Assembly (NCBI RefSeq): GCF_036248255.1
Contig: NZ_CP109178.1
Coordinates: 1-64,000 of the forward strand
DNA: 64,000 nt
From: Streptomyces sp. NBC_01717
GTDB taxonomy: Bacteria > Actinomycetota > Actinomycetes > Streptomycetales > Streptomycetaceae
Direction of reading: 5' to 3'
In this document: positions 1 to 8,321 of the stretch, in pieces
Position numbering within the stretch: the stretch's first letter is position 1
Layout: every line of letters starts with the position of its first letter
Notes under the pieces: model-generated
What the model was told of the DNA's origin: nothing
Seen by the model: only the letters and a program-made list of their open reading frames with translations
Database searches by the model: none
Program-made: the position numbers and the translations under genes

Positions 1-505
1 AGAGAATGTCGAAGGTGTTGGAGACGGCGGTGTCGCGCTGGTCGTCGTCGAGGAAGACCTGCGCGTAGAAGAGGTAGTCGTTGTCCACGATCTCGCGGAA
101 CGCACGGTGGTCCAGGGGTGGCACCTGAGACGTTGTCACCGAGGCCTTGTCGCTGCACCGTTCAATCCAGTCGCTCGACTTCTGGGCCTCGAACGCTGCC
201 TGCCGCCACAGCCGGTACAGGGGCCATCCGGGCATCTGTAGCTGGAGGGCCAGGCTGAGGATGATCTCCCATCGCGGGTAGAGCCCGGTTCCTCGTAGCA
301 GCTCGGAGAGCTTCGACTTGGCGAGCGGGACCCTGGTGCTGAGGTCGCTGAGGGTCAGTCCGCTCGTCAGGTAGCTGTAGCGCAGCTGCTCCAGCCAGGC
401 GCGGTGGATGTTGCCCACGCCGTCGGCGATCGGTCCGAGTTTGCGCCCGGGCCGCAGGGGCGCCGGCTTGGCGGGAGGTGCCGGCGGCTCGATGGGGGTC
501 GTCAC
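1..505 (-). CDS. HTH (XRE-like) DNA-binding protein, 3' end outside window
   Basis: The frame runs from a GTG at 505 off the left edge, so at least 168 residues are visible and the C-terminus is missing. Residues about 50-85 (TLSDLSTRVPLAKSKLSELL followed by RWEIILSLALQL) read as a helix-turn-helix of the XRE type, in which a short helix, a turn and a recognition helix precede a tryptophan-containing helix. The start GTG overlaps the TGA of the upstream small membrane-protein gene (GTGA), so the two are probably translationally coupled. A DNA-binding role is inferred from the HTH only; the ligand and targets are unknown. Confidence 0.6.
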   Translation of the reverse strand, partial: MTTPIEPPAPPAKPAPLRPGRKLGPIADGVGNIHRAWLEQLRYSYLTSGLTLSDLSTRVPLAKSKLSELLRGTGLYPRWEIILSLALQLQMPGWPLYRLWRQAAFEAQKSSDWIERCSDKASVTTSQVPPLDHRAFREIVDNDYLFYAQVFLDDDQRDTAVSNTFDIL

Positions 506-714
506 GGGGCGCTGCCCTCCTTGTCGGGCACCGCGTCCACGCCGTTCTTCGAGGGCGGCCCGGCCTGGGCACGGGTGGCGCGAATGATCTGCTGCACGAC
601 GAGCCCGAGCACGGGGGCCAGGGCGGCGATCGCGGCGGCCTGGCCCATCGCCGTCATCACGAGGCTCCAGGCGAGAACCGTCGCCGTGATGATCACTATC
701 TGCTTGAGTCCCAT
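502..714 (-). CDS. Small membrane protein (70 aa)
   Basis: Encodes a short protein with one or two hydrophobic segments (roughly residues 3-24 and 26-42, rich in Ile, Val, Ala and Leu) and a charged, Pro/Lys-rich tail. The start at 714 was chosen because AAGGAG lies six bases upstream; a longer reading from 747 has no comparable ribosome site. Its TGA overlaps the GTG of the downstream HTH gene. I do not recognise the family; a membrane partner of the adjacent regulator is a guess from the coupling. Confidence 0.55.
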   Translation of the reverse strand: MGLKQIVIITATVLAWSLVMTAMGQAAAIAALAPVLGLVVQQIIRATRAQAGPPSKNGVDAVPDKEGSAP

Positions 715-1039
715 GCGCAACTCCTTGGTGTCGGCCTGGTGCTCCATGGCCCATCCGGAAGCCGTGGAGCTCCCCGGGTCGCGGGTGCCGAATCCGCTCC
801 CCGGGGAAGGGCAACCAGCTTGAACCGAACGAGAGTTGTTACGCCACGTGATCACGGAATCACGGAACAATGACAGTCGCAGATCGCACCCTGGGCGCAC
901 GGAGATGACCGATCCGGTTCGGAGAAAGCGCAACCGCAGCGCCTACGGGTAGAAGTTCCGGGTTTTCCTTGCAATCCCCCGGCAGACCCCCGTCAATGGA
1001 CGCATGACACCTTCGGTGTCGGCCTTCCCATCCGGAAGG

Positions 1040-1074
1040 GCTCGCTCCCGTGCCGAGAATGATGGGGAGCGAGC
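1040..1074. terminator. Hairpin, 10-bp stem
   Basis: Arms GCTCGCTCCC (1040-1049) and GGGAGCGAGC (1065-1074) are perfectly complementary with a 15-nt loop. It sits five bases from a second, stronger hairpin. The two lie in the gene-free interval between the membrane-protein gene and the transposase debris; rho-independent termination is inferred from structure only. Confidence 0.5.
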
Positions 1075-1078
1075 GTGA

Positions 1079-1119
1079 CCGCTCTCGCCTGGCCGGTGTT
1101 GGAGGCCAGGCGAGAGCGG
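1079..1119. terminator. Strong hairpin, 16-bp perfect stem
   Basis: Arms CCGCTCTCGCCTGGCC (1079-1094) and GGCCAGGCGAGAGCGG (1104-1119) pair perfectly around a 9-nt loop. There is no U-tract, as is usual for Streptomyces terminators. No intact gene ends close to it, so it may mark the end of a lost gene. Confidence 0.6.
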
Positions 1120-1347
1120 ACCAGTCCCCACGCGAGGACGACACGACCGTAGCTGAGGGCACTGACACTCAGCCCCGCCCGGCACCGACCTGCCGGTCCA
1201 GCGCGTAGGCGGCCCGCTCCCCCGGCGGGTGCCCCTGACCACGAACGGCGCCGAGGCCAGCTCCTCCACCCCACGCGAAGGCCCAGGGCCCCGACCGCTG
1301 CCACAACTCATGGGGCGTGGCCGGAGCGTTGCGCCCCGACCACGCCC

Positions 1348-1893
1348 TCAGCTGGTGGTTGTCTTACGGGTGGCCCGCAGGCGTGCGGTAAGGATCGGAT
1401 CCGCAGTATCGGGCGGATCAGCGTTGGTCGCCCTCACCTGCTCCGGCACTCCCCCGGCCGGGCCGTAGGGATCGTCACGTACCACGGCGGCGCGCAGGGC
1501 GGCCAGTACCGATGCGCGGGAGGGATGGCCCGGGGTGGCAGCGGTACCGGTGATGACCTTGGTGGCGGTGTCGATGAACCAGGTGATCCATGGGCGCACC
1601 AGGTCGCCGTCGGCGTCGACCAGCAGCGGGGCCTGGACGTGGTCGCTCTCCCAGGCGTAGTTACGCCATGACGCCGGCCGCTTGCCGAACACGTCGTGGG
1701 CGCGTGCTGCCTCTGGTCCGGTGGTGTGCCCGGCGCGCTCTCCTGCGGTCAGGTCCCGGCGCAGCGTGCGCAGGAACGTCGACAGAGACGGGACCGGATC
1801 CAGCAGCGGCACCTGCGACAGGGCTGCCCCACCTGGAACAGCCACGAGGTTCGGTGGGACAGGCTGGGCAGTGCCGGACGCTTGCGCGCGCAT
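1348..1893 (-). pseudogene. Mu/rve-type transposase fragment
   Basis: The translated segment contains an HTH-like stretch (SLSTFLRTLRRDL) followed by the start of an integrase catalytic core: SDHVQAPLLVDADGDLVRPW, with the first catalytic Asp in the SDHV motif, and WITWFIDTATKVITG. Those features are typical of actinobacterial Mu-like (rve) transposases. The remaining catalytic Asp and Glu are absent and the frame ends in unrelated sequence after VPEQVR. With about 180 residues against the usual 500-700 this is a dead internal fragment. It is fused at about 1893 to sequence that codes on the other strand. Confidence 0.6.
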
Positions 1894-1896
1894 GCT

Positions 1897-2130
1897 CCCG
1901 GCTTCGGCCTCTGCGCGCTCCATGAGCTGGCGGTGGACTGCGGAGGCGTTGCCGTGCCGCCCACCTACGCCGCCCGCCTCTTCGAAGCCCGCGATCACGC
2001 GCCCGACCAGCAGCTGCAGGAGATCGCCGCCGAAGGACTCCAAGAGACGTACTTCAAGGACGGCGGCCGCCGTGCCGCCGGGCTCCTGGTTGAGTACACC
2101 GACCTGGAACACATCGAGTTCGACCTGTAA
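1897..2130 (+). pseudogene. 3' end of an unidentified gene
   Basis: The last roughly 75 codons before the TAA at 2128 have strong G/C bias at third positions and encode a well-balanced acidic tail (PPTYAARLFEARDHAPDQQ, then YFKDGG and LVEYTDLEHIEFDL). Upstream the same frame runs into the opposite-strand transposase fragment, so the 5' part of the gene was lost at that junction. I do not recognise the family. Confidence 0.4.
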
Positions 2131-2300
2131 GGCCACGAGCTCCACTGCTGTGCGGGTTCGAGAGGAGTCGCCTGGTACCCCGCTTGGCCTTTCATGTTGC
2201 GCGCTTCGAACGATGCCCGGGACGACGGACGATGTTGGATCGTCGCGCCGTCCCGCTGACGGGCAAAGTTGCTCCGCTTTGTGACACTGGCCTCGCCGTG

Positions 2301-2813
2301 TCAGCGGCTAGCGGAAACCGGCCACTTGGTGGACGGTGATCCAAGGAGCGCCCGGGTGAGCAGGCCGCCACTCACTCCCAGGACGACGGCAGCGGCGGTC
2401 CACCAGGGGTGCCAGTCAGCAATCCCGAGGGCGTGGTCGACCGACCAGCGGCCAGGTCCGGTGAGGGACAGCACGGCGGGGATGACCACCAGGACGAGGG
2501 GGTACTCGTAGCCGTCGTTCTGCACCCACAGACCATTGCGCCGCTTGACGGTGATAGCCACGGTCATCACGCCGATGGCGGTGGCGGCCGCCATCGGCGT
2601 GAGCCCTCCAGCGGCCAGGAACAGACCCGATCCGATCTGCCCGAGTCCCGCGGCGGCCGCCGTGAGGCGGCCGCCGCGGAACCCATCCGCGCGGAATTCG
2701 GCAGCGCCACCCTCGATGCCGTGGCCTCCGAGACGGAAGCTCACCTTCTGGAGGCCGTGACCTGCGATGAGCAGCCCGATCACGAGTCGGAGAACGAGCA
2801 GTCCTGCATCCAT
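2301..2813 (-). CDS. DoxX family membrane protein
   Basis: A 170-residue protein opening with the DoxX signature MDAGLLVLRLVIGLLIAGHG (hydrophobic helix with Arg-Leu and a GHG turn), followed by a hydrophilic Gly-rich loop and three further hydrophobic segments. DoxX/DoxD-like proteins are small four-helix membrane proteins often linked to thiol or redox stress. It is the last gene of a leftward operon, 53 bp after the amidohydrolase gene. The ATG at 2813 has an AGGAA about nine bases upstream. Confidence 0.8.
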   Translation of the reverse strand: MDAGLLVLRLVIGLLIAGHGLQKVSFRLGGHGIEGGAAEFRADGFRGGRLTAAAAGLGQIGSGLFLAAGGLTPMAAATAIGVMTVAITVKRRNGLWVQNDGYEYPLVLVVIPAVLSLTGPGRWSVDHALGIADWHPWWTAAAVVLGVSGGLLTRALLGSPSTKWPVSASR

Positions 2814-2866
2814 TACGCGGTTCCTGACTTTTCCTGGTGGTGTGCCGAGTGGTTGATCTGATGCCG

Positions 2867-4765
2867 TCAGAGCACGAAGCAGGCGTCGAATATCTCCGGC
2901 GCCGTCTCGGGCACGTATCCGCGTGCGGCGCGCCACTGACGGTGCTGCTCGGATTCGGCGACGGCCTGGCCGAGCAGGTCGGCCTGGCGGGCGCCGGAGA
3001 TGCTGGGCTTGACGGTGGCCTGGTAGCCGCCGAAGTGCGCGACCGGGCTCCACAGCGGGCTGACCGACCCGATGGGCTCATCCAGGCCCTCGTATGCGCC
3101 GGCGGCGTAGACGATCCGGCCACCGACGACGGTCAGCAGCGACTCGATGTGCGGGATGTCCTGCTCGGGAACGGAGAGGAAGTCGTCCGACAGGATCGCC
3201 AGGTCCCCGTAGTAGCCGGGGGCGAGGATGCCCTTGACGTCTTCCTCGCCGGTCAGACTGGCACCGGCCTGGGTATACATGGCCAGTGCGGTTTCGCGGC
3301 TGACCCGGTTCTCGGGCGGGTAGATCGCCAGATCGCCCACGGTGCGACCGGAAACAAGCCAGTGCAGGGCCACCCACGGGTTGTAGGAGGACACGCGGGT
3401 GGCGTCGGTGCCTGCCCCGACGGTCAGGCCACGGTCGAGCATCGCACGGATCGGCGGGGCCTCGGCCGCCGCGCCCGCACCGTAGCGGCGGACGAACGCC
3501 TCACCCTGGAAGGACATCCGGTTCTGCACGGACAGGGCGCCACCGAGGGCGGCGATTCGGTCCAGGCTGTCGCGGGAGACGGTCTCGGCATGGTCGAACA
3601 GCCACCGGTTGCCGGCCGGGAACAGGCCATCGGAGGCGAGCTTCTCGAAGACCGCCAGATCGCGGCGGATCGTCTCGTCGTAGGTGGCGTGCAGCCTAAA
3701 GCCCCAGCCGTTCTCCATGAGCAGGCGCACGGCCTGCTCGAACTCGTCCTCGTACTCGCCCAGTTGCGGGCGAGGCTCGGCGAAGTTCTCGAAGTCCGCA
3801 GCGGCCCAGGTGAGATTCTCGCCCGCGCCGTTCAGGCGCAGCCATTCGTCGCCGTCGCCGGGGCGGACCGTCTCGATCCAGCGCTTGAGGTCGGCGATCT
3901 CCTGGCCGCCCGTCTGCGGGAAGAGGTGGTACGCGATCCGCAGCGACAACTGGCCTTCCTTGGCCAGGTCGATGACGGTGCCGTAGTTGTCGGGGAAGTT
4001 CTGGAACCCGCCCGCCGCATCGATCGCCGAGGTCAGACCGAACCGGTTGAGCTCGCGCAGGTAGTGGCGCGTGGACGTCTTCAGGTCCTCGCCCTGCAGG
4101 GTGGGAGCCTTGGCCAGCGTCGAGTAGAGAATCAAGGCGCCGGGGGCAGCCAGCAGCATGCCGGTGGGCTCACCGTCGTTCCCGCGCACGATCTGCCCGC
4201 CGCGCGGGTCGGGAGTGTCCTTGGTGAAGCCGGCCGCCTGCACCGCGGCCCGGTTCATGATGGCCGACTGGTAAAGGTTCAGCACGAACACCGGAGTGTC
4301 CGGAGCGGCGGCATTGAGCTCCGAAACGGTGGGCAGCCGCTTCTCGGCGAACTGATCCGCCGAGAAACCGCCGACCACACGCACCCACTGGCCCTTGGGG
4401 GTACGGGCGGCCTGCTCACGCAGCATCGCCAGGCCCTGTCGCAGCGTCGGGACCCCGTCCCAGCGCAGCTCGAGCACGTAGTTCAGTCCGCCACGGATGA
4501 CGTGCAGGTGGGAGTCGTTCAGACCCGGAATCACCCGGCGGCCCAGCGCGTCCACCACTCGGGTCTGCGCGCCGACCGTGGGCACGACATCGGTGTCGTC
4601 GCCGACCACCACGACCCGCCCGTCCTTGATGGCCACCGCGCTGGCCTGCGGGCGGCGCGGATCACCGGTGTAGAGCTTGGCGTTGCGCACCACCACGTCG
4701 GCGACGACATGGTTCGGGGCGTGTTCGGCGGCGGGAACAATCCCGCCGACAGGCATCGTAGGCAT
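2867..4765 (-). CDS. YtcJ-like amidohydrolase (amidohydrolase_3 family)
   Basis: A 632-residue metal-dependent hydrolase. The beta-sandwich start (VVVRNAKLYTGD ... VAIKDGRVVVVGDD) leads into VIPGLNDSHLHV, whose HxH pair binds the first metal of the TIM-barrel site. Late in the barrel GAGTDATRVSSYNPW carries the conserved Asp, and LAPGYYGDLAILSDD closes the sandwich. The family removes acyl groups or hydrolyses cyclic amides; the substrate cannot be told from sequence. I prefer the ATG at 4765, with GGAG nine to ten bases upstream, over the TTG at 4780. It sits 39 bp after the DUF1275 gene and 53 bp before DoxX. Confidence 0.85.
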   Translation of the reverse strand: MPTMPVGGIVPAAEHAPNHVVADVVVRNAKLYTGDPRRPQASAVAIKDGRVVVVGDDTDVVPTVGAQTRVVDALGRRVIPGLNDSHLHVIRGGLNYVLELRWDGVPTLRQGLAMLREQAARTPKGQWVRVVGGFSADQFAEKRLPTVSELNAAAPDTPVFVLNLYQSAIMNRAAVQAAGFTKDTPDPRGGQIVRGNDGEPTGMLLAAPGALILYSTLAKAPTLQGEDLKTSTRHYLRELNRFGLTSAIDAAGGFQNFPDNYGTVIDLAKEGQLSLRIAYHLFPQTGGQEIADLKRWIETVRPGDGDEWLRLNGAGENLTWAAADFENFAEPRPQLGEYEDEFEQAVRLLMENGWGFRLHATYDETIRRDLAVFEKLASDGLFPAGNRWLFDHAETVSRDSLDRIAALGGALSVQNRMSFQGEAFVRRYGAGAAAEAPPIRAMLDRGLTVGAGTDATRVSSYNPWVALHWLVSGRTVGDLAIYPPENRVSRETALAMYTQAGASLTGEEDVKGILAPGYYGDLAILSDDFLSVPEQDIPHIESLLTVVGGRIVYAAGAYEGLDEPIGSVSPLWSPVAHFGGYQATVKPSISGARQADLLGQAVAESEQHRQWRAARGYVPETAPEIFDACFVL

Positions 4766-4804
4766 GTGGTCAAACTCCAAAGATTGTTGGGGTATGGCGT
4801 GCTG

Positions 4805-5506
4805 TCAGGCGCCGGCTACGGCCGACGGCCGCGCGAAGATCGCGGCTCCCGTCGCCCCGGCAGTGGCGGCGAGCAGCGGCCAGCCCAGCCCGTGGTGCAG
4901 CACCAGCCAGGCCCCGAGCAGGGCGCCGGCCAGCAGCGTGAGGACCGAGACAAGGCGGCGCCCGAAACCCGGGTTCGAGCCGCCGGCAAGGGAGGAGTCG
5001 GCGGCCAGACCTGTCAGCGTCAGGGTCAGCACCGTGGTGGTCATGTCCCGCACCGCGAGACTGCGCACCGTGCCGTTGCGCAGCCCCATCGCCAGCCCCG
5101 TGAGCGTGATCAGCACGTATATGGCGGTGCCGGGAGCGGCGAAAGCGACGGAGGTGGCCGCGGCGAGCAGCACCGCCTCCGTACCGAAAGCGGTACGCAC
5201 CCACCGGCCGCGTCGACGGTTGCGGAAGAAGAGCGCGAGGCGTCCCGCGCCGACCGCTCCGGCCAGGAACGCGGCCAGGGCCACCAGGGAAGCGAGCACG
5301 GAGAACCCGGGCGTGCCGGCCGCGGCGAAGCCGAGGATGGCCACGTTGCCGGTCATGTTCGCGGTAAAGACATGTCCCATGCCCAGATAGCTGATCGCGT
5401 CCATGAGACCGGTGACGAAGGTCAGCATCGTGAGCGCCACCGGGAGCATGTCCATGCGTACCGGCGGACCTGCCGCCCTGCGGCTCCCGGGGTAACTGCC
5501 GATCAC
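4805..5506 (-). CDS. DUF1275 (YoaK-like) membrane protein
   Basis: A 233-residue protein with about six hydrophobic segments. The first carries the family hallmark TFVTGLMDAISYLGMGHVFTANMTGN, split here as VTGLMDAISYLGMGHVF and ANMTGN. DUF1275/YoaK proteins are predicted transporters of unknown substrate, often next to stress or detoxification genes. The GTG at 5506 follows AGGAGG with a four-base gap. As first gene of the leftward operon it has a perfect inverted repeat 29-55 bp upstream of its start. Confidence 0.85.
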   Translation of the reverse strand: MIGSYPGSRRAAGPPVRMDMLPVALTMLTFVTGLMDAISYLGMGHVFTANMTGNVAILGFAAAGTPGFSVLASLVALAAFLAGAVGAGRLALFFRNRRRGRWVRTAFGTEAVLLAAATSVAFAAPGTAIYVLITLTGLAMGLRNGTVRSLAVRDMTTTVLTLTLTGLAADSSLAGGSNPGFGRRLVSVLTLLAGALLGAWLVLHHGLGWPLLAATAGATGAAIFARPSAVAGA

Positions 5507-5534
5507 AACGCCTCCTGACGTAGTGCATTACGGA

Positions 5535-5561
5535 TCAGGCGAAATTGGTGCTTTCGCCTGA
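5535..5561. promoter_or_regulatory. Perfect inverted repeat upstream of the DUF1275 operon
   Basis: Arms TCAGGCGAAA (5535-5544) and TTTCGCCTGA (5552-5561) match perfectly around a 7-nt spacer. The distance to the GTG at 5506 and the A/T core suggest an operator bound by a dimeric repressor. A small terminator for the array upstream is the alternative. Confidence 0.5.
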
Positions 5562-5577
5562 GTGCCACGGATTGGTT

Positions 5578-6153
5578 ACCGGGGCGGGCGGAGGTCCCTC
5601 TCCTCACCCGCCCCGGTGATCTGGGGGGCCAACAGCCCGACGACAAGGTCAGCCCGCATGTGGGCACCGATAGCCGATCGGTGCTGCGCCGGTTGCCTCA
5701 TGTACCGGGGCGGGCAGGGGTCCCTCTCCTCACCCACCCCGGTGATCCGGGGGGCCAACAGACCGACGACAAGGTCAGCCCGCATGTGGGTCCGACAGCC
5801 GATTGGTGCTGCGCCGGTTGCCTCGTGCACCGGGGACAGTGAGGGTCCCTCTCCTCACCGCCCCCGGTGATCAGGGGGGCCAACAGTCCGACGACAAGGT
5901 CAGCCCGCCGCGTGGGCACCGACGGCCGACTGGTGCTGCGCCGGTTGCCTCGTGTACCGGGGACAGTGAGGCGTCCCTCCTCAACCGTCCCCGGTAGTCT
6001 GCGGGGCCCGATGTCCGGCGGCAGGGTCAGCCCGCCGCGTGGGCACCGACGGCCGACTGGTGCTGCGCCGGTTGCCTCGTGTACCGGGGACAGTGAGGCG
6101 TCCCTCCTCAACCGTCCCCGGTAGTCTGCGGGGCCCGATGTCCGGCAGCAGGG
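5578..6153 (-). repeat. Five tandem ~126-bp repeats, each carrying a terminator-like hairpin
   Basis: Hairpins begin at 5578, 5704, 5829, 5956 and 6083, giving periods of 126, 125, 127 and 127 bp. Each has ACCGGGG/CCCCGGT arms: the first has an 11-bp stem (5578-5588 with 5607-5617), the last two a 9-bp stem ACCGGGGAC/GTCCCCGGT. Between hairpins each unit carries GGTCAGCCCGC(C/A) followed by G(C)GTGGG, matching the final codons and stop of the adjacent YcaC-like gene (6154-6180). The array therefore looks like serial duplication of that gene's 3' end and terminator. Units nearest the gene (4 and 5) are almost identical and the distal ones more diverged. Confidence 0.85.
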
Positions 6154-6810
6154 TCAGCCCGCCGCGTGGGCACCGATGATGGACTGGGCGTAGACAACAC
6201 CGAGGCCGTAAGCGCCGCCGTGCTCCTTGACGAGTTCCGTCACGGGGACGTACGTCTCCCCGCGGGCCCAGTCACGCTGCAGCTCGAGCAGCACCTGGAT
6301 CCAGGTGACCGGCACAGCGCCGGCCTGGACCATACGCAAAATGGCGTGCTCGTGAGCCTGAGGGCTGACACCGCCCGAAGCGTCCGTCACGACGTAGACC
6401 TCGTAGCCCTGGCCAAGCGCGGACAGCGCCGGCAGGACCAGGCAGACCTCGGTCCACAGACCGGAGAGGATGATCTTCTTCCGGCCGGTCGCCTTGATCG
6501 CATCGACCACAGCCTGGTCTTCCCAGGCATTCATCGTGGTCCGGTCAATGATCTCCTGCCCAGGGAAGACCTCCGCGAGCTGCGGCAGGATCGGACCGGA
6601 GAACGACTCCGCGGCAACCGTCGTCAGAACAGTCGGCACGTTGAAAACCCTGGCGGTCTTACCGAGACCCACAGTGGCATTGACGATCGACTGACGGTCA
6701 CCACTCCCCACACCGAAAAACATCTGCGGCTGATGATCCACGAACAGCATCACCGCGTTCTCAGGAGTCAGCAGATCCGGACTCGGAGCAGCCTTGACAT
6801 GGTTAAACAT
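6154..6810 (-). CDS. Isochorismatase-like (YcaC-type) hydrolase
   Basis: A 218-residue cysteine hydrolase-fold protein. The catalytic Asp is in MLFVDHQPQM (residue about 25), the Lys in ATGRKKIILSG and the nucleophilic Cys in GLWTEVCLVLPAL, the three-residue set of the isochorismatase-like superfamily. FVDHQPQ is typical of the YcaC subgroup, whose substrate is unknown. I chose the ATG at 6810 because AAAGG lies seven bases upstream; the ATG at 6825 has no ribosome site. Its 3' end has been copied into the adjacent hairpin array and its upstream region carries a duplicated promoter module. Confidence 0.85.
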   Translation of the reverse strand: MFNHVKAAPSPDLLTPENAVMLFVDHQPQMFFGVGSGDRQSIVNATVGLGKTARVFNVPTVLTTVAAESFSGPILPQLAEVFPGQEIIDRTTMNAWEDQAVVDAIKATGRKKIILSGLWTEVCLVLPALSALGQGYEVYVVTDASGGVSPQAHEHAILRMVQAGAVPVTWIQVLLELQRDWARGETYVPVTELVKEHGGAYGLGVVYAQSIIGAHAAG

Positions 6811-6929
6811 GGTTTTGCCTTTCATGGGTGCAGCAGAGATCTGCCCGAAATATCGGGTCGCTGCGAAGATTTGATGGACCGCACCGGACCCTGGGGCCGG
6901 GCCGATCCCTTACAGCCGGGTGCGTGACG

Positions 6930-6975
6930 AAGCTACGACCCCCGGACTGCCTCATGCTTCGATCAAGTGGCTTAA
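6930..6975 (-). promoter_or_regulatory. Promoter-like module, proximal copy
   Basis: On the minus strand the 20-bp box TTAAGCCACTTGATCGAAGC (6975-6956) is followed 20 nt later by TAGCTT (6935-6930), a plausible -10. The same box and spacing occur before the alpha/beta hydrolase genes at 36856 and 62436. Promoter activity is inferred from position and recurrence. Confidence 0.5.
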
Positions 6976-7008
6976 TTCGTGTTCCGGAAGTCTTCCGGGT
7001 GCGTGACG

Positions 7009-7054
7009 AAGCTACGACCCCCGGACTGCCTCATGCTTCGATCAAGTGGCTTAA
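7009..7054 (-). promoter_or_regulatory. Promoter-like module, distal duplicate
   Basis: Identical to the proximal copy: box at 7054-7035 and TAGCTT at 7014-7009. Read in the frame of the adjoining IS701 remnant, the box also encodes a few C-terminal residues (ELSHLIEA then stop), so part of its conservation could reflect insertion-sequence ancestry. Confidence 0.45.
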
Positions 7055-7227
7055 TTCGTGGTGGCAGCGGCGGGCGCGTGCTTGGTGGCGGCGACGCCAG
7101 TGGGACCACGTCATCGCGTGGTCGCGCTCCGGAGCACCGTGGCGGGGTCCAACTGCCAGCAGACGTCGAATCTCGGCCGGTGTGAGGTCCAAGAGGTCGG
7201 GAGTGTCCCGCCCAGCGCCCCGAGGCT
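7031..7227 (-). pseudogene. IS701-family transposase, C-terminal piece
   Basis: Translates as DLLDLTPAEIRRLLA ... TWSHWRRRHQARARRCH, the typical IS701-family carboxy terminus (LTxxEIRRL then W-RRRHQ). The preceding part of the same transposase lies at 10036-10425 on the same strand. The two pieces are separated by about 2.8 kb holding two IS110-type genes. Confidence 0.65.
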
Positions 7228-7238
7228 GCTATATCGCG

Positions 7239-8321
7239 TCAAGCCGCATGGACGAGGTTCTCGGAGTTCGTGCCGGTCTCTCGGTCGGAGTGTTCGAGGA
7301 TCTTGAAGAGTTGACGGCAGATTGTTCGCTTGAGGCAGCGTTGCGCATCGCGGGAGGTCTTACCCTCGGCGACTCTGCGGGCGACGTACGCCTTCGTGGT
7401 CGGGTCGAGTCGCATTCGGATCAGCGAGATGGTGTGCAGAGCCCGGTTGAGCTGCCGGTCGCCGCTGCGGTTGAGTCGATGCCGGTTGATCAACCCTGAC
7501 GAGGCGGGTATCGGCGAGACGCCAGCGAAGGAGGCGAAGGCGGCCTCTGATCGGAACCTGCCCGGGTGGGACCAGCTGACCAGGATCTGAGTAGCGGTAA
7601 TCGACCCGACGCCGAGCAGGTCCAGAAGTTCGGGCGCCACCTCGCGGACCAGGAGGAGCATCTCGCCCTCGAGCTCTTTCGCTTCGGCCTGCAGGGCCTG
7701 GATGCGCTGGGCGGTAGATCGTAGGGCCCGCACGGTCATGCGACGCTCGATGTCCTATGCCGGGCGGTCTCGTAACTGAGCACAGCGTGCGATCAGGACC
7801 GGCCGCTTGAGTTTCCGCAGCTCCACGCGGAGATCGTCCGGTGCGGACACGATCAGCGATTTGAGCTGGTTGATCGCGGCGGTGGAAGCGAGTACAGCTC
7901 CGTGACGGGTGGCGAGCAGGACACGCAGGGCTTCGCGCTCGCCGCGGAGCCGAGGCTGGATCAGATGCTCGCTGACCAGAGCTTCCTTGGCCGCGCGGAT
8001 CGCATCGATCATGTCGGTCTTGCGCCCGCCACGGACGGCTGGGCGCTTTGGCCGGCAGACTTCCACGACTCGCTCGCCGGCCTGGTTGAGGAAGGCGGCC
8101 AGGCCAGCGCCGTAGCTGCCGATGCCCTCCAGGGCCCAGCAGCGGCGGCCGGGAACGTGCTGGCGGGCGAAGTCCAGCAAGCGCCGGTAGCCGCGGGCGT
8201 TGGCGGGGGCGTCAGTGCTGGACACGACCGCGCCAATGGGGCTGACGGCTGCGGCAGCGAGGGTGTCGCGGTGGGTGTCGACGCCGATGACGCCGTCGAC
8301 CTGTTCTGCGAGCATGGTCAC
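7239..8321 (-). pseudogene. IS110-family transposase with an in-frame amber codon
   Basis: One frame of about 360 codons interrupted only by TAG at 7757-7755. The N-terminal half has the DEDD/RuvC-like start GVIGVDTHRDTLAAAAV, then RKTDMIDAIRAAK. The C-terminal half has the transposase_20 region ATQILVSWSHPGRFRSEAAF and ASFAGVSPIPASSG. The upstream half ends RDRPA; the frame resumes without shift as DIERRMTVRALRS. A CAG-to-TAG change would explain the stop, leaving an inactive copy unless the stop is suppressed. Confidence 0.85.

Larger units (their letters stand above)
748..1347. other. Gene-free interval
   Basis: Apart from the two hairpins at 1040-1119 I see no supported gene. Short open frames here lack ribosome sites and recognisable motifs. 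Confidence 0.5.
6916..7060 (-). repeat. 66-bp direct repeat (79-bp period) upstream of the YcaC-like gene
   Basis: Positions 6916-6981 and 6995-7060 are identical over 66 bp and separated by a short GGAAG/CTTCC-rich spacer. Each copy holds one complete promoter-like module, so the duplication would give the YcaC-like gene tandem promoters. The distal copy ends exactly where the IS701 transposase tail begins. Confidence 0.85.

Noticed and set aside
2837..5518. Long plus-strand open frame of about 890 codons across the amidohydrolase and DUF1275 genes
   Set aside because: It is a GC-driven shadow: the minus strand encodes recognisable, correctly sized proteins with ribosome sites.
5578..6153. 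CRISPR array
   Set aside because: The repeats are about 126 bp with diverged internal sequence and hairpins, lack spacer architecture, and no cas genes are present.
7031..7060. Treating the 20-bp box simply as the IS701 transposase C-terminus
   Set aside because: The box reads as ELSHLIEA in that frame, but it recurs at 36766, 61659 and 62507 without IS701 coding sequence upstream and with promoter-like spacing at two of them. Both readings are kept in the finding.
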